This document shows, in pieces, positions 54,102 to 62,252 of a stretch of 64,000 bases of DNA. Positions within the stretch are counted from its first letter, which is position 1. The number at the start of each line of letters is the position of its first letter. The notes under the pieces were generated by a model. The model did no database searches, was not told the origin of the DNA, and saw only the letters and a list, made by a program, of their open reading frames with translations. A program made the position numbers and the translations under genes. This DNA is from Ruminococcus sp. AF41-9 (GTDB lineage Bacteria > Bacillota > Clostridia > Lachnospirales > Lachnospiraceae): assembly GCF_003477525.1 (NCBI RefSeq), contig NZ_QUDO01000006.1, forward strand, positions 1 to 64,000. Reading direction: 5' to 3'.

Positions 54102-55233
54102 AATGTATCCTCCATTCTCTGGCTGCCACTGCTGTGGTCACGCCGTTTTCTCCTGCTTTCTTCTGTAGCAGTCTGCCGTTGTCACTGGCGAGGACTGCAC
54201 TTCTCTCACAGACATTGTCCACGCCTGTGATTTTTTTTACGAAAGGTGAGGGAGTAAATTCTCCCGGCACCTGTTTCAGTTCATTTTCTGTATATGTGAT
54301 AAATGGGATGTGCCAGTTTTCTGATAATGACAGGATTCCCTGTTCCTCTTTTTTCAGATCAATGCTGGCGATCTGTTCGAATGCTTCTTTATAAAATTCT
54401 GATCTGTCCAGAACTTTCTGTGCAGCTTCTGCAATTCCCTGCACTTCTTTTCCCTTTCGGCAGCCCATGCCCAAGGTCAGGCACAGGGGAACAACCTGTG
54501 TTGTGGATGGGAAAGGGTTACAGGATGTATGTACAGTGACTGCAATTCCGCAGTCGATGTCTGCCGGTTCTGATTTTCCGGCTGTGAATGGTGAGTTGCC
54601 TGCGGCATCTTCTGCGGTTTCGGCAGGTAACTCCGAGGCTGTATTCACTAGTCTGACCGGAATTCCATTTTTATCACACTGGATTAATCCTTCCGGAAGA
54701 TCATGTTCTATGGGAAATTCGCTGTAAAATCCCACTCTTTTGCCTGCCAGAAGTGCTGCGGAAACCTCTTTTGCAGCTTTCATGTTAAAAATGCTGCAAT
54801 TGTTTTTCTTTGCGAAAACATCTACTGCAAAGCGGTGATGCAAATCTGTAGCTGTTGTGACCACTGGCACTGCATTCAGGATTTCTGCTGTTTTTAATGT
54901 CAATTCATTGGCACCGCCCAGATGTCCGGATAAGAGGGAAATGACAAATTTTCCGCACTCATCGATCACCAGGACTGCAGGGTCTGATTTCTTTGATGCC
55001 ACGTATGGCGCAATACTGCGGACTGCGATCCCTGTGGCACCGATAAAGATGAGAGCATCTGAAACGGGAAATTTTTCTCCTGCCCATGCAGAGGTGCTGA
55101 TCTGTATGGAATCCGGCAGATATTTACTTTTTCGGTCCAGTTCTGCTGTCATGCCTGCTTTTTTCAGACCCTGGCAGAGTTTTTCACCGGTTTCCTGTCC
55201 GGTAAGACTGAAACATATGAGTGAGATTTTCAT
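54094..55233 (-). CDS. cbiG: Cobalt-precorrin-5A hydrolase
   Basis: A 379-residue CbiG that opens the delta-lactone of cobalt-precorrin-5A with release of acetaldehyde; it marks the anaerobic pathway. The N-terminal region has FIGATGIAVRSIAPYV and SLLSGHLGGANELT; the C-terminal domain has LGMGCRKGKEV and ITGVDNVCERSAVLAS. A variable linker (around 190-225) joins them. It lies between cbiF and cbiH. Confidence 0.95.
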   Translation of the reverse strand: MKISLICFSLTGQETGEKLCQGLKKAGMTAELDRKSKYLPDSIQISTSAWAGEKFPVSDALIFIGATGIAVRSIAPYVASKKSDPAVLVIDECGKFVISLLSGHLGGANELTLKTAEILNAVPVVTTATDLHHRFAVDVFAKKNNCSIFNMKAAKEVSAALLAGKRVGFYSEFPIEHDLPEGLIQCDKNGIPVRLVNTASELPAETAEDAAGNSPFTAGKSEPADIDCGIAVTVHTSCNPFPSTTQVVPLCLTLGMGCRKGKEVQGIAEAAQKVLDRSEFYKEAFEQIASIDLKKEEQGILSLSENWHIPFITYTENELKQVPGEFTPSPFVKKITGVDNVCERSAVLASDNGRLLQKKAGENGVTTAVAAREWRIHFE

Positions 55234-55253
55234 TGGTTTCTTCCTGTTGTGTA

Positions 55254-56027
55254 TCAGTGATGTGTTTTTGATTTTGTCGCTTCACGGAATTCAGTTGTAA
55301 ATTCCGGATCATACAGTTTGGATCTGTCATAGTGTCCGGCGGCTACTGTGTCTCCGATGATCATAAGAGCTGTTTTGGTGATGTTGTTCTCTGCCGCTGT
55401 CTTTGCAAGGGTTCCTACTGTGCAGACAAAGGTTTTCTGTTCCGGCCAGGTTGCTTTATACACAATTGCCGCAGGGGTGTCTGCTGTGTAGCCGCCTTCG
55501 ATCAGGCGTCTGCTGAGTTCTTCCAGCATTCCGGTGCTTAAGAATACTACCATGGTTGCCTGATGTGCGGCAAAGGACTGGATGCTTTCTTTGGACGGAA
55601 CCGGGGTTCTGCCTTCCATACGGGTGATGATCACGCTCTGGGAAATATCCGGCAGAGTGTACTCCAGGTTCAGGGCACTTGCTGCACCGCAGAATGCGCT
55701 GACGCCCGGGCAGTAATCATAAGAGATTTCTTTCTCATCCAGAATATCCATCTGTTCACGGATCGCGCCGTAGATGCATGGGTCGCCGGTGTGGAGGCGG
55801 ACTGTAGTCTTCTCCTGCGCTTCCGTTTTTTCGATGACTTCGATGACTTCTTCGAGTGTCATTTTGGCACTGTTGTGGATTTCGCAGCCTTCTTTTGTAT
55901 AGGTGAGAAGTTCCGGATTTACCAGAGAACCTGCGTAGATGACTACGTCTGCTTCCTCAAGATATTTTTTACCTCTTACTGTGATAAGGTCCGGGGCTCC
56001 GGGACCTGCTCCTACGAAATGTACCAT
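55254..56027 (-). CDS. cbiF: Cobalt-precorrin-4 C11-methyltransferase
   Basis: A 257-residue SAM-dependent methyltransferase acting at C-11. The start HFVGAGPGAPDLITVRGK, the RLHTGDPCIYGAIREQMD motif and SQSVIITRMEGRTPVP are diagnostic of CbiF/CobM. It follows cbiD by 155 AT-rich bases that contain no clear feature. Confidence 0.96.
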   Translation of the reverse strand: MVHFVGAGPGAPDLITVRGKKYLEEADVVIYAGSLVNPELLTYTKEGCEIHNSAKMTLEEVIEVIEKTEAQEKTTVRLHTGDPCIYGAIREQMDILDEKEISYDYCPGVSAFCGAASALNLEYTLPDISQSVIITRMEGRTPVPSKESIQSFAAHQATMVVFLSTGMLEELSRRLIEGGYTADTPAAIVYKATWPEQKTFVCTVGTLAKTAAENNITKTALMIIGDTVAAGHYDRSKLYDPEFTTEFREATKSKTHH

Positions 56028-56182
56028 TTTTTATTTCCTCCTTTTGTGTGTTTATTGCTGTCTGTTATTTGTTTATATGAATTGGATAAATGAATCCGTT
56101 TATAATCAGTTTGACTGTTTCTGTCAATTTGCTTATGAGTTTATTTGTATATGTGTTTGTTTATGGTTGGTTCATATTTTCA

Positions 56183-57370
56183 TCAATGGCCTTTTTGATC
56201 TGACTGTATTCCGGATATTCTGATGTTCTGCTCATTGATTTTCTCTATCAGCTCCGCTGCATCGGCAGTCTGTCCCAGATATCCGCAGGTGTTGGAGAAG
56301 ATCACGGCTCCCAGAAGAATTTGTTCATAGGATCTGTGATTTAAGTAGAACTGGATTCTGTCCAGAATTTCTTTCATGGTCTGCTGTGTGATCTGATAGC
56401 GGTTGAGGATATCCAGTGCTTCATCTGTGGTGGAGGCATTCAGGATTTCCTTTGCGCATTCGAGCGGTGCTCCTGCACGGATTGCATTGGAAGCCAGTAC
56501 TTCCATTCGGGCATCTGCGCAGTGGGAATGGGTGTTCATGATCCCGGCGGCTACTTTTATGAATTTACCGATGTGGGAGATAAAGAGGATTCCTTTGACT
56601 CCCATATCGATTGCCATATCTATGGTTTCTCCTACATAGTTGCTGCATTTGATGTTTCTTTCGTAAGGGAGATCCATGTGTTCTCTGAGGTAATCTGCTC
56701 CGTAATTTCCGGGTGTTGCCAGAATGTATTCTTCGCCCTGGGAAAAGTGTTGTTTCATTTCTACGTGTATGCTCTGGATCAGGGCAGCTTCGCTCATTGG
56801 TTCTACAATCCCGGAGGTTCCAAGGATGGAGATTCCTCCGATGATCCCGAGGCGGGGGTTGAAGGTTTTTTTGCCGATCTCTACGCCTTCCGGGACAGAG
56901 ATTATGATTTTCAGTCCGCCTTCGTAATCGTATTTTTCGGCTGTTTCTGTGGCTTCGCGCAGGATCATTGCTTTTGGGACGGGGTTGATGGCTGCTTCTC
57001 CGATTTTCTGGGAGAGGCCTGCTTTGGTGACTCTTCCGACGCCGATTCCTCCGTCGAGAAGGATTCCGGGAGTTTTGGTTTTCTGTACGGTGGCGTAGAC
57101 CAGAATTCCGTTGGTTGTGTCGGGGTCGTCTCCGGCGTCTTTCTGAATGGCGCAGGTTACTTTGTCCGGTTCTGTGTGAATGTCTTTGAGCTGCAAAGTC
57201 AGAAGGATTCCTTTGGGAGTCATCAGAGATACTGTTTCCCGTTTCTGTCCGCTCAGGAGTATTTCTGTGGCGCCTTTGCACGCGGCAGCGGCGCAGGAGC
57301 CTGTCGTGTAGCCGAATCGCATTTTTTTGTTTCCGCGGATCACGTAGTAATCTTCCAGTCCGTTTTTCAT
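56183..57370 (-). CDS. cbiD: Cobalt-precorrin-5B C1-methyltransferase
   Basis: A 395-residue CbiD, which methylates C-1 in the anaerobic route. The hallmark KKMRFGYTTGSCAAAACKGA is near the N-terminus and GTSGIVEPMSEAAL and FISHIGKFIKVAAG follow. The ATG at 57370 has an AGGAG site 8 bases upstream. It is the first gene of the operon, about 90 bases after the riboswitch terminator. Codons end strongly in A or C in the first half of the gene. Confidence 0.96.
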   Translation of the reverse strand: MKNGLEDYYVIRGNKKMRFGYTTGSCAAAACKGATEILLSGQKRETVSLMTPKGILLTLQLKDIHTEPDKVTCAIQKDAGDDPDTTNGILVYATVQKTKTPGILLDGGIGVGRVTKAGLSQKIGEAAINPVPKAMILREATETAEKYDYEGGLKIIISVPEGVEIGKKTFNPRLGIIGGISILGTSGIVEPMSEAALIQSIHVEMKQHFSQGEEYILATPGNYGADYLREHMDLPYERNIKCSNYVGETIDMAIDMGVKGILFISHIGKFIKVAAGIMNTHSHCADARMEVLASNAIRAGAPLECAKEILNASTTDEALDILNRYQITQQTMKEILDRIQFYLNHRSYEQILLGAVIFSNTCGYLGQTADAAELIEKINEQNIRISGIQSDQKGH

Positions 57371-57461
57371 GAGTTCTCCTTTTGATGGTTATCGCGCCTT
57401 TTGGTGATTATTGCGGTAATATCTGTTTATGTGCTGGCAGGTGTTGCTGTCTGCATAATCT

Positions 57462-57498
57462 AAAAAGGAGGGATTCTGCGCGCAACAAAATCCCTCCT
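57462..57498 (-). terminator. Riboswitch-controlled terminator upstream of cbiD
   Basis: A perfect 10-bp stem AGGAGGGATT / AATCCCTCCT with a 13-base loop, followed on the minus strand by TTTTTAG. It sits between the cobalamin aptamer and cbiD and would end transcription when the ligand is bound. Confidence 0.92.
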
Positions 57499-57560
57499 GA
57501 AAGTTTTTCTCTCGAAACGATTGAAATAGTTCTCTGGTTGCCGCAGATTGTATTTCGTTT

Positions 57561-57640
57561 GGAAAAGCGGGCAGTATCTGGCTGTTACAGTAACGGACTT
57601 GCGCAGGAGTTTCACCTGTCTTCCTGTGGCACTTTTCCGA
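57561..57640 (-). promoter_or_regulatory. Cobalamin riboswitch aptamer
   Basis: On the minus strand: GGAAAAG (closing stem), CACAGGAAGACAGGTGAAAC, CTCCTGCGCAAGTCCGTTAC, TGTAACAGCCAGATACTGCC, then CTTTTCC. The GGTGAAA and TTACTGTAAC segments and the B12-box AGCCAGATACTGCC (57570-57583) match the cobalamin aptamer. It is placed correctly between a consensus promoter and a terminator ahead of the whole cobalamin operon, so cobalamin should repress its own synthesis. Confidence 0.92.
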
Positions 57641-57658
57641 TGTTATTTTCCGGAAATT

Positions 57659-57687
57659 ATTATATAATTTTAGAGAAGAAAAGTCAA
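57659..57687 (-). promoter_or_regulatory. Sigma-A promoter of the cobalamin operon
   Basis: On the minus strand TTGACT (57682-57687) and a perfect TATAAT (57659-57664) spaced by 17 bases, directly upstream of the riboswitch. Confidence 0.85.
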
Positions 57688-57725
57688 TGTGATATGCCTT
57701 CTTAAATAGACCAGGAACATATCAC

Positions 57726-57870
57726 GTTACTGTTCACTGATAGTATCCCGCGAGGTGTTTTTTGTGAGCGAAGGTCACAGAAAACCCGAGACATACGGCG
57801 CGAATTTATGCGATTAGCATAAATTCTGTGCATCGCGAAGCGTGTTACTGAGAACGGAGTGAACAGTAAC
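57726..57870. repeat. MITE-like repeat, short copy (inverted)
   Basis: A 145-base element with the same 13-bp terminal inverted repeats GTTACTGTTCACT / AGTGAACAGTAAC as the copy at 26489-26686 and in the opposite orientation. It matches that copy nearly base for base except for a missing block of about 53 bases. It lies between the second MATE gene and the cobalamin promoter. Confidence 0.82.
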
Positions 57871-57896
57871 CATATCACAGACAGGATTCTCTCTAT

Positions 57897-59240
57897 TTAT
57901 ACTACTTTATGATTCAGCCACTTGCGGCTGTGGAAACGGATTCCGAAGATGATTCCTCTTATGGTCCAGTCGGTAAACATTCCGATCCATACGGCCATTG
58001 GACCGAAGCCCTGGAAGCGGATGAGATATACACAAAGACAGAATCTGAATGCCCACATGGTAATGCAGGATGTAACCATTGAGAATTTTACGTCTCCGGC
58101 TGCTCTTAAACCGTATGCAGGGATGAAGCCCATAACCCATACAAGTGGTTTGACAATTGTGATCCAGGATACCATGTGGAAGCACATTCTGGCACTTTCG
58201 GGTTCCATTCCGCCGAGTTTTGTGATTGGGATGGTTAAGGCAAATACGAGAAGGCAGCTTGCAATGATGATGATTTCTGCAAGGACGCAGAGTTTCTTGA
58301 TGTAATAAACTGCTTCGTCTTTTCTGCCGGCGCCGAGGCACTGGCCGACTACTGTCATGAGACCGATTCCGACACCGATGGCTGCGATTCCATTAAGATT
58401 CTCGAGAATGTTTGTCATTGCCTGAGCTGCAATAGCGACAGTTCCCAGTGTGGATACGGAGGACTGGATCGCCAGTTTTCCAAGCTGAAACATGCTGTTT
58501 TCTACTCCGGATGGGATTCCGAGAGCAAGGATTCTGCTGATCATTTTTCCATCCGGGCGAATCTGGATGTAGTCTTTTACTACGATTGGCTGTCTGTCAA
58601 GCCGTAACTGCCAGAGGACTACGACTGCACAGAATACCCGGGATGCCAGGGTTGCAATGGCAGCTCCGGCTACTCCCATATGGAATACCCAGATCAGAAC
58701 TGCATTTCCACCAATGTTGATCACATTTGATATGACAGATACCACCATCGGACCTCTGGTATTTCCCTGTGAGCGGAATATGGAGGCTCCGGCATCGTAC
58801 AGGGCGATAAATGGGAAGGACAGGGCTGTATAGAAGAAGTATGTTCTTGATGCAGTCATGACATCTGCCTCTACCTTTCCGAATATCAGTTGGAGTAATG
58901 GCATGCGGAAGGCAAGACACAGGGCTGTTACTGCTGCTGATATGGCAGTAATGATAAATAATACCTGTCTGGCTGATTTATTTGCCATTTCATGATTTTT
59001 CTGGCCTATGTACTGGGAGCAGATGATGGCTCCTCCTGCTGCCAGTGCGGAAAATGCCTGAATGACCAGGACATTGATGGAATCCACCAGGGATACGGCG
59101 GATATGGCTGCGGAGCCTACGTTGCTGACCATCATGGTATCGACAGTTCCCATGAGGGAGTTCAGTACCTGTTCAAAAATAACGGGCACCAGCAGGCTCC
59201 GGAGCATTTTGTTTGTAAAAATATGTTGCTGTTCTTTCAT
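57897..59240 (-). CDS. MATE family efflux transporter
   Basis: A 447-residue membrane transporter of the MATE family with about twelve hydrophobic segments. The N-terminal segment SLLVPVIFEQVLNSLMGTVD then TMMVSNVGSAAISAVS is characteristic of this branch. The ATG at 59240 lies behind GTGGGGAAAG; the longer frame adds 19 residues. The substrate is unknown. Being next to the cobalamin operon does not establish a role in corrinoid export. Confidence 0.92.
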   Translation of the reverse strand: MKEQQHIFTNKMLRSLLVPVIFEQVLNSLMGTVDTMMVSNVGSAAISAVSLVDSINVLVIQAFSALAAGGAIICSQYIGQKNHEMANKSARQVLFIITAISAAVTALCLAFRMPLLQLIFGKVEADVMTASRTYFFYTALSFPFIALYDAGASIFRSQGNTRGPMVVSVISNVINIGGNAVLIWVFHMGVAGAAIATLASRVFCAVVVLWQLRLDRQPIVVKDYIQIRPDGKMISRILALGIPSGVENSMFQLGKLAIQSSVSTLGTVAIAAQAMTNILENLNGIAAIGVGIGLMTVVGQCLGAGRKDEAVYYIKKLCVLAEIIIIASCLLVFALTIPITKLGGMEPESARMCFHMVSWITIVKPLVWVMGFIPAYGLRAAGDVKFSMVTSCITMWAFRFCLCVYLIRFQGFGPMAVWIGMFTDWTIRGIIFGIRFHSRKWLNHKVV

Positions 59241-59442
59241 CTTTCCCCACCATTTTTTATCTTTCTTTATACAACCGGTTAATACATCGGTAAACAAAAT
59301 CCTCTTTGTATTATACTCTTAATTTCAGGTGATGCAAGAGAAAAGGTATAACATTCTGGTTGTTATATAAGGGAAAATCTGATACATTAGTTTTCAGCAT
59401 AAAAAGGAATATGAGAATAAAGGGGGAAGAAAATATATAATT

Positions 59443-60326
59443 ATGGAGAGAGTGCTTGAATATATCATTTCATCTGATACAAATCCGGTTACGGTTCTGG
59501 ATTTTCTTAAACAGGAGGGGTTTTCCCGGCATATATTGAGTTCTATGAAAAATTCTTCCGGGAATTGTATTGTCCTGAATGGGGAGCGTGGTTTTGGGCG
59601 GTCTGTTCTTAAGGAGGGGGATCGTCTGGTGGTTACGGTTCCGGAAGTGGAATCCGGAGAGAACATCATCCGTGCAGAGATGGATCTGGATATTCTTTAT
59701 GAGGATGAGGATATTCTTGTGATCAATAAGCCTGCCGGGATGCCGGTGCATCCGTCTATGGGGAATTATGAGAATACTCTGGCTAACGGGATTGCCTGGT
59801 ATTTTTCTCAGAAGGGGGAGGATTTTGTTTACCGGTGTATCAATCGGCTGGACAGGGATACAACCGGAGCTTTGATCCTTGCGAAGAATCCTCTGAGTGC
59901 TGCTGTTCTTTCCGTTCAGATGAAGAGACGGCAGATTCGCAGAACTTATCTGGCTCTTGTGGATGGTGTTCTTCCGGAATCCGGTGTTGTGGATGCTCCC
60001 ATTGCGCGGATGGAGAGTCAGTGATCACCCGGGAAGTGAATTTTGAAACCGGGGAGTCTGCGGTGACGCATTATGAACGGCTGGCGGTTGGCAGATATTA
60101 TTCTCTGGCAGAGCTTCATCTGGAAACCGGGCGGACGCATCAGATCCGGGTGCATATGAAATATATTGGTCATCCGCTTCCGGGTGATTATCTGTATCAT
60201 CCGGATTACAGGAGGATTCAGCGGCAGCCGCTTCATTCTTTTCAATTGGAATTTACCCATCCCATAACAAAAGAACCGATGCTTTTTACCGCACCGGTTC
60301 CTGAAGATTTTAGGATTGCTTTTTAG
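59443..60326 (+). pseudogene. RluA-family pseudouridine synthase, frameshifted
   Basis: An RluA/RluD-type enzyme that converts uridine to pseudouridine in 23S rRNA or tRNA. The catalytic aspartate motif is in CINRLDRDTTGALILAKN; the DAPIARMES segment follows. The frame from 59443 stops at 60024. Homology continues in another frame: VITREVNFETGESAVTHYER, then LETGRTHQIRVHMKYIGHPL, up to 60326. One missing base near 60011-60017 (GGAGAG) explains it. Joined, the protein is about 294 residues, the normal length. The ribosome site GGGGGAAG is rather far (about 15 bases) from the ATG. It may be functional if the deletion is a sequence error. Confidence 0.85.
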
Positions 60327-60406
60327 CCAAATCAAGCAGCGAAGCGGATTGCGAATATCCGATTAACAATTGCGAAGCAGTGATTGGTTTTATCTGTCTG
60401 ACTATT

Positions 60407-61171
60407 TTATTTATTTTTTTCGTAGATGATGAGAAGTCCGCGGAGAAGAAGTTCTTCATCCAGGATGATTTTTCTTTTACAATGCGGTATAATTTTTTTG
60501 GCCAGACCGCCGGTGGCAACTACGGTTGTTTTTTCGCCCAGTTCTTCTTCGATTCTGTCGATAATGCCGTCAAGTGCTGCTGCATTGCTGTAGAGAACAC
60601 CGCTTTTCATGCATTCGATGGTGTTTTTCCCGATGACGTGTCTCGGAGCATCCAGGCTGATTCCGCTGAGCTGGGAGGCTCTTGCAGTGAGGGCGTCAAG
60701 AGAAACTCCTACGCCCGGGAGGATCATTCCGCCTACATACTGTTTTTTGCTGTTGACAACGGATGCTGTAGTTGCTGTTCCCATATCGATCAGGATCAGA
60801 GGCACCGGATAATTGGCGATTCCCGCTACTGCATCTGCTACCTGGTCTGCGCCAAGCTGTCCCGGATTGTCCATCATAATGTTCAGTCCTGTTTTGACTC
60901 CAGGTCCGAGGACGATTACATCTTTTTTGAGGATTTTTTCTGCTGCCAGTTTCGCAATATTTGTAATCTGCGGAACTACAGAGGAAATGATACATCCTTC
61001 AATGTCTGTTTTTTTGATGTGGTAGATATCAAGAACATTTTTGAGATCTACTGCATATTCCAGTTCTGTCTTGGTACGGTTTGTGGAAAGACGTTCTATG
61101 AAATATGTCTTTCTGTCGTCAATACATCCAACTACAATATTGGTATTTCCGATGTCAATTGCTAAAATCAT
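60407..61171 (-). CDS. coaX: Type III pantothenate kinase
   Basis: A 254-residue ASKHA-fold kinase that phosphorylates pantothenate, the first step of CoA synthesis. The start ILAIDIGNTNIVVGCIDD, the GADQVADAVAGIANYP motif and LIDMGTATTASVV are diagnostic. It is preceded on the same strand by the ECF S-component gene and by coaBC, so uptake, the first kinase and the next two steps are grouped. A 26-base hairpin lies upstream of it. Confidence 0.96.
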   Translation of the reverse strand: MILAIDIGNTNIVVGCIDDRKTYFIERLSTNRTKTELEYAVDLKNVLDIYHIKKTDIEGCIISSVVPQITNIAKLAAEKILKKDVIVLGPGVKTGLNIMMDNPGQLGADQVADAVAGIANYPVPLILIDMGTATTASVVNSKKQYVGGMILPGVGVSLDALTARASQLSGISLDAPRHVIGKNTIECMKSGVLYSNAAALDGIIDRIEEELGEKTTVVATGGLAKKIIPHCKRKIILDEELLLRGLLIIYEKNK

Positions 61172-61264
61172 ACTTTTCTATCTCCATTTATTAACTTGCT
61201 GATTTACATTTTCACTTCACAGAAATATTACAGAGTAATTTCCTGTGACATAAATAAACTACTT

Positions 61265-61290
61265 ACAGGCACGCTGTTACACGTGCCTGT
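61265..61290. other. Hairpin between panT-like gene and coaX
   Basis: Perfect 9-bp stem ACAGGCACG / CGTGCCTGT with an 8-base loop. On the plus strand TTTACTTTTTG follows; on the minus strand, the direction of the genes, there is only AAGTAGTTT. It may be a weak terminator after the S-component gene or an mRNA-stability element. Confidence 0.5.
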
Positions 61291-61346
61291 TTACTTTTTG
61301 TATTTATATCAATATACAGCTTCAGTCAGATAAAGTCATTCAGGAT

Positions 61347-62003
61347 TTAAACGGTTGCTTTTACAGCTTTTCCGTTCTCACTGTCTGCTGCTTTCTGTGC
61401 CGGGATCAGGTGTGCTTTGGAAAGTGCCGCACCTACTGCTCCTGTGATCACTGTGGATGAAACCATTTCGCAGACTGCATTGATGCCGACCATCATACAG
61501 CAGCCGATGATCACGTTTCTTCCGCCCATGAGTCCCTGTACATACTCTGTGTTTCCAAACAGACCGACCAGTGCTGTCATAAAGAATAATGTATTCAGGA
61601 ATGCGGAGAAGAATCCGGTTACTGCGCAGGATACATATACGTTTGTTTTCTTACGCATGGCTTTGTAAATATAGCCGAGGCAGATTCCGTCCAGAAGACG
61701 TGGTACAAATCTCTGAATAAATGCCAGAATCGGATTGATACTGAACAGCATAGCTCCCATTGCGCTGGTACCGCCAAGTCCGATACACTGTCCGAAACTT
61801 GTCAGACCGAAGATTGCACCTGCGATGGCTCCGCCTGTCGGTCCGAGGACAACTGCACTGATTGCAACAGGGATCACATTAAAAGAGATCGCCAGTGGTC
61901 CGATGTTGAGGTATCCCAGTGGTGTGTAGGCCATCAGCAGAAGAACTGCTGCCATCAGGCCAAGCATGGTGAGCTGTGTTGTTGTGAATTTCTTTGTTTT
62001 CAT
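61347..62003 (-). CDS. ECF transporter S-component, probably for pantothenate
   Basis: A 218-residue membrane protein with about six helices and the S-component N-terminal segment TTTQLTMLGLMAAVLLLMAY, then NIGPLAISFNVIPVAISAVV. It resembles PanT-type pantothenate S-components. Its position between coaX and coaBC strongly supports pantothenate as substrate (inference from context and family). The energising EcfA/T genes are not in the window. A basic and polar tail of about 20 residues ends the protein. Confidence 0.87.
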   Translation of the reverse strand: MKTKKFTTTQLTMLGLMAAVLLLMAYTPLGYLNIGPLAISFNVIPVAISAVVLGPTGGAIAGAIFGLTSFGQCIGLGGTSAMGAMLFSINPILAFIQRFVPRLLDGICLGYIYKAMRKKTNVYVSCAVTGFFSAFLNTLFFMTALVGLFGNTEYVQGLMGGRNVIIGCCMMVGINAVCEMVSSTVITGAVGAALSKAHLIPAQKAADSENGKAVKATV

Positions 62004-62252
62004 TTTTTTCCTCCTTGTTACCGTTCCGTTGTGAGATCCTGTACAGTTTTATTTTCATATCATTTTGTGGATTTTTCTGTATCTGTGGTTCTCTTTCGGA
62101 TACAATACGGTGATGGAAAGCAGATTGGAATTTTCCTTTTCAGGATTTCTGCTTTTCTGATATAAAGTTGCTTTTGCGGTCTGATATCGGTTTTTCCGCT
62201 GTTTACTCCCACGAATGAGCAGAGCTGTTTTCCCAATTATCAGCCACCTCTC

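Noticed and set aside
56522..57385. 287-codon plus-strand open frame opposite cbiD
   Set aside because: Phe/Gly/Asp/Cys-rich antisense reading of cbiD with no motif; explained by the strong codon bias of cbiD.
59347..59366. Palindrome TATAAC / GTTATA upstream of rluA as an operator
   Set aside because: Short, AT-rich, single occurrence; it could arise by chance and has no nearby regulator.
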